The notes beneath the pieces are model-generated. The model saw only the letters and a list, made by a program, of their open reading frames with translations, did no database searches and was not told the DNA's origin. The translations under genes were made by a program, and so were the position numbers. 64,000 nt of DNA, from the NCBI GenBank assembly GCA_002914845.1, contig JXTC01000452.1:183481-247480 (forward strand), written 5' to 3'. Source of the DNA: Trema orientale (lineage: Eukaryota; Streptophyta; Magnoliopsida; Rosales; Cannabaceae). Below, one piece after another: positions 13,051 through 24,699 of the stretch (within the stretch, counting starts at the first letter, position 1; the number at the start of each line of letters is the position of its first letter).

Positions 13051-16000
13051 ATGCCTATGGCGGCAGGGACAGTGGCGTCGCCGACCGATCGAGCTGCGTC
13101 GGCGGCTGTTGTGGGGCCCGCAATGGTGCCGATGCCGAGTCCGGCGATGACGGTGATGCCGGACTCGTTCGCCAAGGAGGCGATGCTGGCGTGGTTCCGC
13201 GGCGAGTTCGCGGCGGCGAACGCGATCATCGACGCGCTGTGCGGCCACCTGGCGCAGCTCAGCGGCGGAGGATCGGAGTACGAGGCGGTGTTTGCCGCCG
13301 TGCATCGGCGGAGGCTGAATTGGATTCCGATTCTCCAGATGCAGAAGTACCACTCAATCGCCGACGTGGCGGTGGAGCTCCGCCGCGTGGCGGTGGAGCT
13401 CCGCCGCGTGGCGGCGAAGAAGGCGGAGGAGCTGGAGGAGTGTCGTGGGGAGAAGAAAGGTGAGGTGGTGAAGAATAATTCGTGTTTGGATGGTGAGAAA
13501 GTGGTGGAAATTAATGGAAATGCTTGTGGTGATAATCGTGATCATCATGATCATGATGAGGTTGTTGAATTAGAGGAAGATTCGCCCAATAGCGAGATTA
13601 CTGACACAGGTAAGTATCATTTTGCTTCCTTCCAAAACTAACTCCGTTAATTCTGTTTTTTCAAGTTTGATTTTTATTCGAATATTTTTTTTCTTTTTCT
13701 TTTTAATGAAAAAATTAGAGATGATCAAGAAATAAATCTATTGGGACTTTTTTCAGTTTGATCAAATATCAGTATGCAGAATTTTAATCTTCCATTTTTT
13801 CCGAATACGAAGAAAATGAAAAATTATTTATATTTCTTGAAATAAATTAGGTCCGATCAGGAAAGGTCCAAAAAAGAGGGCACGGGTCTTGAGTTGAGAA
13901 TCTGAAGTGACTTTTTGGTGTTTGGTTACCGAGAAAAAAAAAAGAAAAATTCCGTATTAAATTGATTTTCTCTGTTCATTACGTGATTTCATTTAATATT
14001 ATATTAAATATATATTTTTTAATTATGTAAAACAGCAAATTACCTTTTTCCTCCATTTTCTTAGGAGCCAAACGCGAGGCATGTTTTCTCCACCAGATCC
14101 AAGATTTCAAATAAACCAAAAATTCGCGATCGTCTCCGTTCTCATACTTTGAATTCAACGTTAGAAAATGATAGACGTCTTCTTTTTACATTTTGTTTCG
14201 TTATTGCGGTCTAAATTTCTCAAGTTAATCTCTCTATTTTTCTCTAATAAATTTTTAAAATAAAAGATAAAAAATAAAAATTCGGGAGAGTGGCGCTGAT
14301 AAATATTTTCCCTAGGTTTTAAGTAGCGGAGGCTTGGGCTTTGAGAATTTCGATGCGGTGGAGAAAAGGTTCCTGTGCAGCCGGCATTACAGTTAGTTTC
14401 GGGAGTAGCGAATCCCGGGTTGGTATCTTGGTGATGTTATGCATTGCTATGCGTGCCACTCACCTTCGTTATAGGCGGCGCCAGATCAGAGCCGTCTGAT
14501 CTCCAGTCCACGTCATGGGTTGGTTGAATCAAACGTTGGGTAGTTGGCTTTGACAAAGGGTGTGGTGTGGGGGAGCTAATATCAATGTTTTTCTTTTTTT
14601 TTTTTTTTTCCAACCTGTTAGCATTTAAATGTACGAGTCAGTGTTTTTTTTTTTTTTTTCAAAAAAAAAAAATGTATGAGTCAGTGAACGAGTTTGCGGG
14701 TCAACTCTGTAATCGGTTAGGTGGGGGATCCAATGAAGGTGGGATTGGGAATAAGAACAAACCAAGTACTGGTGTTTGGAAATCCGTATAAGCTATTCCA
14801 AGATTGAGATTGTGATAGTGTACTGTAGTCTAATTAGTGGGATGGCTTTGTTTGTTTGTTTTGGTGTCCCTTCCTTTTTGGTCGGGCACTTTGGGCTTTC
14901 GGCTTTCCTTGTGCGGTGGTCATTGACAGCTTTTATTTGTTGTAGATACCACCACACATGCCTTGTCCCTACTCTTAATGATTTAATAAATACAAAACGT
15001 GAAACTAATTGCAAATATCAATTTTAATGAAATATAATCAAATTAGTTTAAGGGTTTAAGTAATGATTGACTAATATTTTGTGTTTTTTTTTCTTTTGGG
15101 TTGGGAATTTAGGGTCTCAAGAAGTGCAGGCCAACTCGGACACTATTGTTGAGATATGTTCTAATCATGAGGACTGTGAAGCACGTCTTGGCCAGATCAA
15201 ATTGACAAAAGGTTTTTCAGCAAAGGAGCTTTTGAAGGGCCATACGGCGAGTCCTTTTTTTTTTTCACGTTTTAATTATTAAAATGAGTTTTGTGTGTAT
15301 TTATATATATATATATATATATATATCTCTATATCAACTTTCTTAAAGGAAATAATGGAAGTTTAGATTTATGTGATTGACAAATGGTACTTTAAATGAG
15401 CAGGTGAATGTGGTGAAAGGGTTGAAGTTGTATGAAGATGTGTTCACTGATTCTGAACTCTCCAAATTGATTGACTTTGTCAATGAATACCGAGCTGCTG
15501 GCCAGAATGGAGAGCTGTCAGGTGAATTTTTGTGGTTTCTTTTTAATGTATTTTTTATAAGTGAAAGAAAAACAAATATATGGTTCCTTTTTTTTTGGTT
15601 AAGGCATGCATGCTTCGAATGTATCAATAGCTTATTTGTATTTGTTTTGTTACACTTGTTTTACTTGGAACAACTAGTCTTCTTTACATGGTAGCTATAT
15701 ATTATTAGAAAAAGCTAAGTTTTGGTTTTGCACAAAACAAAATTCTAATTATACATAATTTGAATAATTACAGGTGAGACCTATATCTTATTCAATCAGC
15801 AGATGAAGGGAAACAAGAGAGAGCTGATTCAGTTTGGGGTTCCAATTTTCGGACAGATCAAAGAGGAAGCTGCAACTGACAATCAAACCAGTAAGACAGA
15901 CACTGCAAAATGTGATTGTCATTTCGGTGATATTAAAAATGTTTGTTGTCACTTCATGATTGGACTTTAATTTGCGTTTTATTATAGGCAATGAGCCAAT

Positions 16001-17185
16001 TCCAACTCTACTTCAAAATGTCATTGATCACCTTATACAGTGGAAACTTATACCAGAATATAAAAGACCCAATGGTTGTATCATCAGCTTTTTTGAGGAG
16101 GTATTCTATGTTCCATGTTCCTTCACTCCTCTCTTATTGTTTACTAGAACATAGCTGCAAAGAGGGAGCTTCACACTATTGGTTTGTGTTACCTTGAATT
16201 TTTTTTTAGTTTCTTTTTATTAATTGTTAGAGAACCAAGTGAAATCATCACTCTCTTTTGTGGATTTTATTTTTGTGTAGGGAGAATATTCGCAGCCATT
16301 TCTGAAACCACCCCACTTGGACCAACCCATATCCACTCTGCTCCTCAATGAGTCAACTATGGCTTTTGGACGTATTCTTGTGAGTGATAATGATGGGAAC
16401 TATAAGGGCCCTCTTATGCTCTCGCTGAAGGAGGGGTATGTCCTCAAATTCTCTGAAATGTTCTAATGGTAGTTATCTTCTAGTGCTTGTCTCACTTGAA
16501 CCAGTAACACTAGTAAGAAATGATACACACACACACATATATATATAGACACGCATATGTATACATCCATTATCTTCTCAACCCTGTAGCTTGTGCCTAT
16601 TTTTCGTGCCTCAATGTGTCAACTCTGAGAAAACAATTACAGCACCAAAATGTCCCAGAATTGAGTAATGTCTTGTGATTTTTCTATAGGTCTCTTTTAG
16701 TGATGAGAGGAAACAGCAGTGACATGGCAAGACATGTCATGTGTCCGTCTCCAAACACAAGGGTAAGCGTGACATTCTTCAGGGTCCGACCAGAATCGAA
16801 CCATTGCCAATCACCAACTAGTCCTACCTCGGCTGGTGCAATGACTCTATGGCAGCCTGCAGCGGTTCCAAGCCCATACACAATACCAAATGGAGGAACT
16901 GGCTATGAGTCCATGGACCTAATGCCCAAGTGGGGAGTCCTGCGTGGTCCAGTTGTCATGCTGGCCCCGGTCCGTCCCATGGTTCTGAGTCCTCGGAGAG
17001 CTCCTCGTGGCGGAAATGGAACGGGTGTTTTCTTGCCGTGGGCAGTTAATTCGAGAAAACCGGCGAAACATCTTCCACCGCGTGCCCAGAGAGGACGGTT
17101 TCTTTCATTGCCACCCCACACCACAGTCGAAGCTCGAGTAGAGGAGTCCACTTCTGAAGCAGGCAACAACATTGATGCAAAATAG
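13051..17185 (+). CDS. ALKBH10B-like: ALKBH9/10-type RNA demethylase (2OG-Fe(II) dioxygenase)
   Basis: Seven exons are inferred: 13051-13609, 15113-15246, 15404-15521, 15774-15890, 15988-16100, 16281-16435 and 16690-17185, giving 563 aa. The N-terminus carries the plant ALKBH9/10 signature FRGEFAAANAIIDALCGHL. The catalytic part has the iron motif H359-x-D361 (PPHLDQPISTLLL), the second histidine H414 (MARHVM) and the arginines R423/R430 (RVSVTFFRV). A long Pro/Arg-rich tail follows, as in the family. In Arabidopsis, ALKBH10B and ALKBH9B remove N6-methyladenosine from mRNA; the same activity is inferred here. Intron 2 only keeps frame if it uses a GC donor at 15247. Exon 1 is GC-rich and contains a 21-bp in-frame duplication. 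A second ATG two codons in could also start the protein. Confidence 0.92.
13364..13412 (+). repeat. 21-bp in-frame duplication in exon 1
   Basis: The coding sequence for VAVELRR occurs twice back to back and a third partial VA follows. The two copies are identical at nucleotide level (GTGGCGGTGGAGCTCCGCCG...), suggesting recent slippage that adds seven residues to a helical segment. Confidence 0.8.
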
Positions 17186-18630
17186 GTATAGAACGGATTT
17201 GGTTGGAGGCAGCAAACTGGGATTAATACCACATGTATTCAGCTGAGGCAGCATCAATGTTTTACTTGTTCTCGAGGACTATTTTAGTGTTGTACAAACA
17301 GAGCCCAGGTGCTGTAACGAATCTCTTTGTTAAATTTTTGTTTTCTTTTTACCTTGTTCCCCTTGGAAAGATTAGGTTCTAGTAATGGTCATTATTATAC
17401 CTTACCTTTTCTTGGATGCCAATCATGTTATGGCTTCAGTAGTCGTTGAGCTTCGAGTTTGGGAAGTGTGAATTGGCTCGACTGTAGCGCAGAATTTTGT
17501 ATTTGAGTTTTTCTCATCATAATCTTTTCCATAAACACAGCAAATTATTTCTCCTAGCTAATTTTCTCATGAATATGTGAATTCTCCCGGTGTATGCTCC
17601 ATTATTTTGAGTCAATTATCCAAGTAGTTAACTTCTACCTTTCTGTTTAATTCCTGTTTTTTGGACCTTTCAATTCATTTGGAACTCCAGATTTATTTAA
17701 CTTCTTGCTATCTAAAGAAAAAGGCACAAATAATTTGAAGAAAGAAAATCAGCATTCAGACAATCTAATCCCTTTCACATTATATTTTTGTGAAAGAAAA
17801 AGTAACTGGATAGAAAGTATTTTAGTGGACGGAGAATTTAAAAGCCACCTACTCATTTTGGCATGCATTATCAGGCACGGATAGCAGCCACTGAGGGAAA
17901 AAGTTGTAATCAATAGCGACTTGCAAATTGATTTTGACACGGACTGTGATCCAAATTTCAGAGATTCAAAATACACTCAAATCAATGGAGAACGACGGTT
18001 TCAATGACGAAGGGATGGTCTAGGATATTTTTTCATTTAATATGCATCAGAGTTATCTCTTACATGTATATCCTATCTTGATTAAAGATAATACTGCCAA
18101 AGAAAATAAGGACAATGATCTCTGCACGATAATGATGCACATTTTGGATGCATTTACAATCCTACATAATGAGACTACAAAGCTCAGATCTGATATTGAA
18201 TGGATATATCCGATAATCTGATAGATAATGGTACTATGGTCTTGGCTTATTAGTCCCATTGAAATGATTCAGTACCAATAAAAATGGAAACTGAGAAAAC
18301 CTCATATTGAAAGCTTAATTATTAGTAAGTTGCAAAGAGATAAAATCCATAAAATCCACTATCAGAAATATATCAAAATCTTTAAGAATCTGCAGATGTA
18401 TAATGACCACAGATGAATGAAGAGGAATATTATTGATGACAAAGTTACTTTTTAACTTCACAAATTAACATTACATGATAACAACATATTTGCATTTGAA
18501 CCAACAGATACAAAAAAAGGAGTGGAGATTAAAAAAAGAAAAGAAAATCCTCCCAAATCTATAAAAATTTTACGTAAAACAATTATAGAGGAAAGTAAAC
18601 TGAAAGCAGTACACTTAATTTAAGGTAGTT
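17186..18630. other. Shared 3' region between convergent genes
   Basis: This holds the 3' UTR of the ALKBH-like gene (probably to about 17350) and of the minus-strand BSD gene (from 18630 downward). No further gene was seen; small ORFs lack recognisable domains. Confidence 0.5.
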
Positions 18631-20052
18631 TCAAGTTTTACTTGGTTCATCATCATCATCTTCAATATCCCAACTCAAGTCCTCATCTTCTTCCGCAGCA
18701 CTAAGCCGCTTTCGCAGCTCTGTCCTGTTAGGACTTCCACTATGAGTCACTTTCTTATCATCAATACTGCTAAGATCCTCAATCTCATCCCAGCCGAGGT
18801 CTTCCTCTTCAGGCACTGAAGGCTGGGTTGATACAACTGTAACATCACTATCTTTGCTGGATTCGCCAGTTTCAGTCTGCCCTTCCAAAGCCACTTTATC
18901 ATCAGCTTTCGATACCTCCAAACCTTTCTTACCCACCACCACTGAACCAACATTTTCTTTCAAATGCACCTTCTGTTTAGCCTCTTCCCCACTACTCTTT
19001 TCAGCACCACTTCCTCTGTTCTCCTCATCCACATTAGAAACTTTCACCCCATTCTTACTAGCATCTACTGAATTCTCTTCCTTCAAATCATCATTTGAAG
19101 TCACATTTCCCTCTTTAGTACCAATGTTCATCTCTTTCTCATTAGAGGAGCTGAGTCGCACCTCCTTCGCCGCTTTATCACCATCTTCATTACCCAATTC
19201 CCCATTTTTCTCTGCAATTGGTTTCCTCACAGCATTATCCTCATCCTCACCCTCATCATCATCATCATCAACTTCCCAACTCAACTCCTCCTCTTCTTCC
19301 CTAGAAATCGCCCTTTTCACAAGATTAGCTCTCAAGTCCTCAGCTTGTTTAAGCCTAAAAACCTTATAGAAGTATCTACACCAAAAAGTCTGGTGATCAA
19401 GACTATCCGGAACAACCCTCTTATAGATACCCTCTATAGCCCTATTTTCTTCTAGTAACCCTTCAATTTCTTCATTCTTCTCCTCCAAAACAAACCCTAA
19501 TTTCCATTTATTATAATCATCCAAATCCTCAGGTTCATCACAATAAGTGCTAGCCTCACCCTGAAATGCTCGAACCTGAGCATCAAACCTACTGTACCGT
19601 TTCGAATTCAAGCTCTGTTGAGAGCCGTAATTCTGGGTATTATTGGTATCAGACGAATCAGATTCATGATCATCGGCCAGGATTGCGTCCTTACCTTGAG
19701 AAATGATCTGAGCCGTCCCTTTCAACACGGAGTTCCCAAGCTCATCAATGGCGTGCCCTACCGTCCCCAACGACCCATGAGCCACCTCGATCTCCTTCTT
19801 CAGACCCGAACCGAACTCCTGTAAATCGCGCCTGTAGGTCTCGATGACGGACTCGGATTTTGTCGCTAGGGATTTGATCAGACCGCCGAAGCTCCACGCA
19901 CCACCGCCGTCCGTACCGGCATGGTCCGGGCCGGAAACCGGATCTGGGTCTTCGCGTTCTTGGTTATTGGGTGGGTTTTGGGGGGATCCGGATGTGGATT
20001 CGGGCTGTGGAGGATCTGGGTTGTCCGAGAAAACGGACTTGAAGAAATCCAT
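18631..20052 (-). CDS. BSD domain-containing protein
   Basis: Single exon, 473 aa from the chosen ATG at 20052 (MDFFKSVFSD). An in-frame ATG 54 bp upstream exists, but family members start at MDFFxSVF. The BSD domain lies at about residues 179-245, with its diagnostic Phe-Trp pair (HQTFWCRYFYKVFRL, F223-W224). The N-terminal third has a Pro-rich stretch, then an amphipathic region (SFGGLIKSLATKSE) like BSDC1/DOS2 proteins. The C-terminal half is highly acidic, with repeated LSWEVDDDDD-, LGWDEIEDL- and LSWDIEDDDD-type motifs. The BSD domain is shared with TFIIH p62 and synapse-associated proteins. The function of this plant subfamily is poorly known, so none is assigned. Confidence 0.9.
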   Translation of the reverse strand: MDFFKSVFSDNPDPPQPESTSGSPQNPPNNQEREDPDPVSGPDHAGTDGGGAWSFGGLIKSLATKSESVIETYRRDLQEFGSGLKKEIEVAHGSLGTVGHAIDELGNSVLKGTAQIISQGKDAILADDHESDSSDTNNTQNYGSQQSLNSKRYSRFDAQVRAFQGEASTYCDEPEDLDDYNKWKLGFVLEEKNEEIEGLLEENRAIEGIYKRVVPDSLDHQTFWCRYFYKVFRLKQAEDLRANLVKRAISREEEEELSWEVDDDDDEGEDEDNAVRKPIAEKNGELGNEDGDKAAKEVRLSSSNEKEMNIGTKEGNVTSNDDLKEENSVDASKNGVKVSNVDEENRGSGAEKSSGEEAKQKVHLKENVGSVVVGKKGLEVSKADDKVALEGQTETGESSKDSDVTVVSTQPSVPEEEDLGWDEIEDLSSIDDKKVTHSGSPNRTELRKRLSAAEEDEDLSWDIEDDDDEPSKT

Positions 20053-20256
20053 GGACGATTTTTGATGGTTTCTGGTTCGAAATGATTGAAAAATTTGTGG
20101 AACCAAAGCAATGGAAAATCTAGTTTACAATAAAGTGTCTTTGTGTAAATTCGTATTTCGTAATACACTACGGTTTGGTGCGCAGTGCGCATCAACTCAC
20201 AGATGAAAGGTCAATATGGTCCTTGGCCCATGCCTCAATGGCCAGTGCAAGTGAAA

Positions 20257-20416
20257 AAAACGACAATTTTCAAACGACAGTGTATATTAGAAACGACTAT
20301 ACATCTTTTAAACGACGTTCTTTTAGGAAAGCGACAACGTCATAACAAGCCTCGACAAAGAACACAGTATAGTCGACGATATCAATATGTAAGCGACAGC
20401 ATATCTTGTAAACGTT
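20257..20416 (+). repeat. Array of AAACGAC motifs spaced ~20 bp
   Basis: CGAC, usually preceded by AA or AG, starts at 20261, 20275, 20294, 20313, 20332, 20353, 20374 and 20394, with a degenerate AACG at 20413. The spacing is 19-21 bp after the first interval, and all copies are on the same strand. The sequence between motifs is not conserved, so this is a spaced-motif array rather than an ordinary tandem repeat. Such arrays resemble subterminal binding-site repeats of CACTA transposons, but no matching ends were found. Confidence 0.65.
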
Positions 20417-21358
20417 AGTAATATGTATGGCAACAACCGTGCTAATGGGTGTTATACGAAGCACTCGACAAAGAACTTCTCTAATAAACCAGAGCCCTTC
20501 CGGACCGGAAACAATATCATGTTATGCAAACGACATTAGTTTTTTTTTTTTTTGAGCTGACAAACGACATAAGTGTTGAAACGACAACAATATAAAGATG
20601 AGAATATTTCAAAAAATAGTTTACTTCTAACCTTTTATTTTATTTTATTTTCTATAGATAGGTTAATTCTAACTTTTTAATCCTGAATAATAACTAAAAT
20701 ATAAGTTGGGTCTTATTTTCCAATATTTTCTTGTACAAAATTTCCGCTTAACAGCAAAAACAACCTAATTCATACTGTACCGTGTGATATGTGGTCACTT
20801 TTATTCCTCCTGAAGGCAAACAACTTCCTCTACCGCCGAGCATTTCGATGCTATTTGTAGTTTGGGACTTTGCCAAAGCTCACCGACCACACTACATATT
20901 TTTAATCTATATGAGATATTAAAATTTTCTTTTCAGTATATGTTTTACAAGTGTCAAGATTTAATATGTGCTTTTTTTAATATATATATATATTTTTTTA
21001 CGTATATTTGAATTGGTTTGTCTTACTTTTTCAGTGCATCTTTTATGTTTAGATTTGATATTGAAGTTTAGAGTTTAATGTTTTGACTAACTTTTTTCTA
21101 AGTGGTTATGTACTTTTCATAATTATATAAAATATATAATTATTTAATGTAACAATATAATAAATTTTTTAATAAGATAAAAAAGATTTATTTAACCAAA
21201 AATGCGGGTAAATGAAAATCACATAGTACCAAACTTGGCACTCTAATCTCAATTTTTGTCGATAAACTTTAAAAATGTCTCGTTATGCTATCTTGAACAA
21301 TCATTTAATTTTTTTCTCCGCCTTGTTCTCCCCATATTATAATAAAATTATTCAAATT

Positions 21359-21660
21359 GGGACAAAATATTGTTTGAATACTAACCCTATGATATTCTAA
21401 AAATAAGAGACTAATGAAATTTTAGTTATTTTTTTAAGACTATAAATAGGATCAACCATTAAAAAAAACAAAAAAAAAAAAAAAGAGAAAGAAAGAAAAA
21501 AAAAAACAACAAAAAAAAACAAAAAATAAAAAAAAAAAAGGGACAAAATATTGTTTGAATACTAACCCTATGATATTCTAAAAATAAGAGACTAATGAAA
21601 TTTTAGTTATTTTTTTAAGACTATAAATAGGATCAACCATTAAAAAAAACAAAAAAAAAA
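21359..21660. repeat. Exact ~121-bp direct duplication beside an N/poly-C run
   Basis: The block starting GGGACAAAATATTGTTTGAA at 21359 is repeated without visible change from 21540, with an A-rich tract between. The second copy runs into an N at 21662 and a run of C then A. Perfect identity next to an ambiguous homopolymer suggests either a very recent duplication or an assembly artefact. Confidence 0.7.
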
Positions 21661-22665
21661 ANCCCCCCCCCCAAAAAAAATAATGACAGTACATATAAAC
21701 GACAACTTCTGAGGAAAATGGTCTCATAAAAACGACAATAAATATATTAACGACATTATATTTTATAAAAGATGAGCACAAGTTTCAGAACAATGAGAAC
21801 AACAATGATAAATCAATTGAGTATTTCTCGAAAACGACATACTTCTTATAAAAACTGTGAGACTATGTACTTATACAGAGAACAATATTTCTGCCACAGA
21901 AATTAAAACAACAAAATAGATAGTTACACAGACGACATCTCCTAAAACGACGAAATATATAGAAAATGACAATATAATAAACAAGCACGAAGTATACAAC
22001 TTAGATAACATCTTTAACGACAACATCTTTAACAATCACTAAAGTTGAAAAAATGACCAAACATAATCATGTGAAGAAAAATTTTCATATCTCAGCTCAT
22101 AGCCGAAAGAAAATGATAGTGAAGATAAGAAAACCACAGCACCCACAAGCATATCCATGGTGTCGGAGATAACGTCTATTTTTGGAGATATCGCCATTCG
22201 CAGGCTATGAATGAAAGAATGAAGGTGGCTTTGGGAGCAAGTAGATGTTGGCTTTGGCACCATTGTTTATGAATTTTGTTCATTTTGTTGTTGATGCATG
22301 TTTAGGAATCAAAATTGCTTGAAGCAAAGTCACATTCTAGTTCTCTAACTTGTGTCATGGTATCAAATAGACTTTCTTCCCACCTACATATATTACAACA
22401 ATATTCCCAAAACACCTACTTTTGCTTTTCTTAACCAAAACTTCGTATTCAACCTTTTAAATATCACGAGAGAAAAGAATTTTTTTTCCCCATCAAATCA
22501 AGCCATATTCTCCTTTTCATTACCCCACTACCAAGTATGGAATAAAACTTTGTTTAATAAATATACACAATATTAATAACTCAAATCTTTGGTTTTGGAG
22601 CATAGCAAAGCCATATCATTTTTTTTTTCTTACTTTGTATTCTTATCACTAAACGTCAAAGAACA

Positions 22666-23253
22666 ATGCAGGAGAAGAAGAAGAGGAGCAACCTTTTCCA
22701 GCCTCTCGTGATTTGCCGCAGGCTCTTTAGCTTCATCGTGGACTACCTCATCCCCAGAGGCCTCAAGCGCGTGATCACCACGAGCCATTCTCTGCGTCAG
22801 GGCTCAACCCCCGTTCCTATGGTCTCAGCCAAGACCAATGTAAAGAGGGTTGAGCTCCAACAAGCCCATTACAACCTTACCGAGGATTTGGGCTCCTGGA
22901 CCCGGGCCCCGGCCCAGATACAGGAACACAAAGAGGAGAAGAATATGTTTGTAAGGAGTAATAGTGATAACAATAATAATAAGACAGTGTCTAGTTTTGA
23001 AGAGGAAGAGAGAGTGAGAAAGATGAAAGGGAAGAGTGTGAGTGTGAGTAGTAGTAGTAGTAGTGAGAATTTGAGGCCAGTTGTAGAGGCTGAAGAAGTG
23101 AAATTACCAAATCGTCCTGTGAGGCAGAGGCAAGTGAGGCCTCTTTTTGATGTTGCTGTGAACATTAATGAGAAGTCTGATGCGTTCATTCGTAGTAGGA
23201 AGGAAGCCATGAGAAGGAACTACATGAGCTCCGAGGCTGAAAGTACATATTGA
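22666..23253 (+). CDS. Unrecognised 195-aa plant protein
   Basis: This single open frame is clearly GC-richer than its flanks, with an upstream leader and a downstream AT-rich tail. The N-terminus is basic (MQEKKKRSNLF) and leads to a hydrophobic/aromatic stretch (LVICRRLFSFIVDYLIP) that could anchor or target it. The middle is low complexity (Asn and Ser runs). The C-terminus VRPLFDVAVNINEKSDAFIR plus a basic tail loosely resembles the DUF761 type of C-terminal motif (acidic start, FIxx, basic end); that is a weak inference. No catalytic motif is seen and no function is assigned. Confidence 0.65.
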   Translation: MQEKKKRSNLFQPLVICRRLFSFIVDYLIPRGLKRVITTSHSLRQGSTPVPMVSAKTNVKRVELQQAHYNLTEDLGSWTRAPAQIQEHKEEKNMFVRSNSDNNNNKTVSSFEEEERVRKMKGKSVSVSSSSSSENLRPVVEAEEVKLPNRPVRQRQVRPLFDVAVNINEKSDAFIRSRKEAMRRNYMSSEAESTY

Positions 23254-24699
23254 GTACTCTGCTTTAAGATGATTCTATGTTTCATCAATAAGTAAGTTGT
23301 TGAAATATATGAAGTTCAAGTTTTAAGCATACTCGAATCTACAAAGCAATAATTAACTTTTCTTCTTCCTCTTCTTTTTTCTCAATCTTCTCAGTATGCT
23401 TTTGCTTCTTAGATCCATGCAAATTTCCTTTATTTCTTAAATAGTTTATTTTGTATGTTGTATGAAGAATAAAAGAATATGTTGTAGCCCCACTCACCTT
23501 TATTTTGAAAATCTAATGGGACCATAGGTGGAACAGAAAGGAACTAATCTACGCTTTTATCAAGCATAGAGACATCCCAAATAATATCACTATTTTTCTT
23601 TTTCCTTCAATTTTCTCATTTATGCTTTTGCTCTCCATTCTATGCAAATTTCTCTTTTTTCTTTTAAATTTATATTTATGTTAAATGCTTAGATAAGAAT
23701 CTTATCCAAATATGTAGTGCAAAGAATGAATGGGTATGCTTTAATTCCTACACACCTCTATTTTGAAAATCTGATAGGACCATAAGTGGAACAAAATGAG
23801 ACTAATCAACTACGCTTTCGTCAAGTATAGAGACATCCCAAACAATATCACTCATGACTAAGTGCATATGCTAAAAATCGAACCTATAAGGCTATAACAA
23901 AGGGAAGAGAAAACCACGAAGCGATTGTCCCTTACCACTATTGCCACTACCACCACCATGAAAATAAGCATGCACGTAATCACATAGTAGACATTCCTTT
24001 AATAAGATATGGAATAGTAGGTCAGCGGTTGTAGTAGTTTGTGCATTACATTATTGTGCTAAAACTATATATGCTACAAGAAGTAATACCAATTTGTTGT
24101 ACAAAGTCTTAGAAAGAATCGTATGGGGAAAAAAAAGTGGGCAATATTGTAAAATCACAAGTTAACTATATACACACATTAATACATTTGGACATGGAGA
24201 TATAAATTGTATATAAGAATAGTTGTTTAGAGGAACATGGAAATAACTCTGTTAAGAGGATTTTCTGGTCATCTGTGTAACTATTCTAAACAAAAGCCAC
24301 TAGCATACCCTCTTGCGGTTAATGTCTCTCTTTCTCTCCATGATTTACAAACAGGGACTAACAATTTAGGCTTTTAACCTTTTATATTCCCCACCCTCCT
24401 TGAACTGAGAAGCTTATCTTTAAGCCAACAACAAATCAAATTATTGCTCCCTTCTCTGGTATATTTTTTTTTTTAAAAAGAAAGTAAATCTCTCACTACA
24501 GAAAAGGGAATCACAACAAATAAAAAATTTTGGCACATACCCACATAATTAAGCTTCTTGCTCTTTCTAGTCAATTAATCCCCTTTTTTTCTCCATTAAT
24601 CAATAATCATCATATCATATCATATCATCTCATCTAATCCAACCTCCATTTTGATTAATTTTCTTTTTGAATTTTCCTTTTTTTTTTGGTAATAAATTT
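23254..24699. other. Intergenic DNA between convergent genes
   Basis: This contains the two-copy imperfect tandem duplication at 23358-23852 and the 3' region of the minus-strand GATL gene. A short run of ATCAT-type repeats lies near 24608-24635. No gene was seen. Confidence 0.45.
23358..23852. repeat. Imperfect two-copy tandem duplication (~235-260 bp units)
   Basis: Unit 1 (23358-23591) and unit 2 (23592-23852) share an ordered set of blocks. These are a pyrimidine-rich start, TATGCTTTTGCT, ATGCAAATTTC, TATTTTGAAAATCTRAT, GGGACCATARGTGGAACA or a close variant, and AGAGACATCCCAAAYAATAT. Divergence is moderate, so the duplication is old. Confidence 0.65.

Larger units (their letters stand above)
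20053..22665. other. Intergenic DNA with a CGAC-motif array and a duplicated segment
   Basis: The BSD promoter should lie in the first few hundred bases. The rest is AT-rich with the ~20-bp periodic CGAC array (20257-20416), more scattered AAACGACA copies at 20529-20590 and 21697-22022, and an exact ~121-bp direct duplication (21359, 21540). No coding region can be supported. Confidence 0.5.

Noticed and set aside
12759..13463. Several frames around the ALKBH first exon on both strands
   Set aside because: Low-complexity shadows of GC-rich DNA and the CT microsatellite; only the 13051 frame splices into the dioxygenase.
18854..19369. Ser-rich 171-codon frame opposite the BSD gene
   Set aside because: Antisense mirror of the acidic Ser/Glu/Asp-rich tail; no independent support.
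20166..22121. CACTA transposon bounded by CACTAC at 20166 and TAGTG near 22117
   Set aside because: The termini do not extend as inverted repeats and no matching 3-bp duplication was found; the CGAC clusters are in the same, not opposite, orientation.
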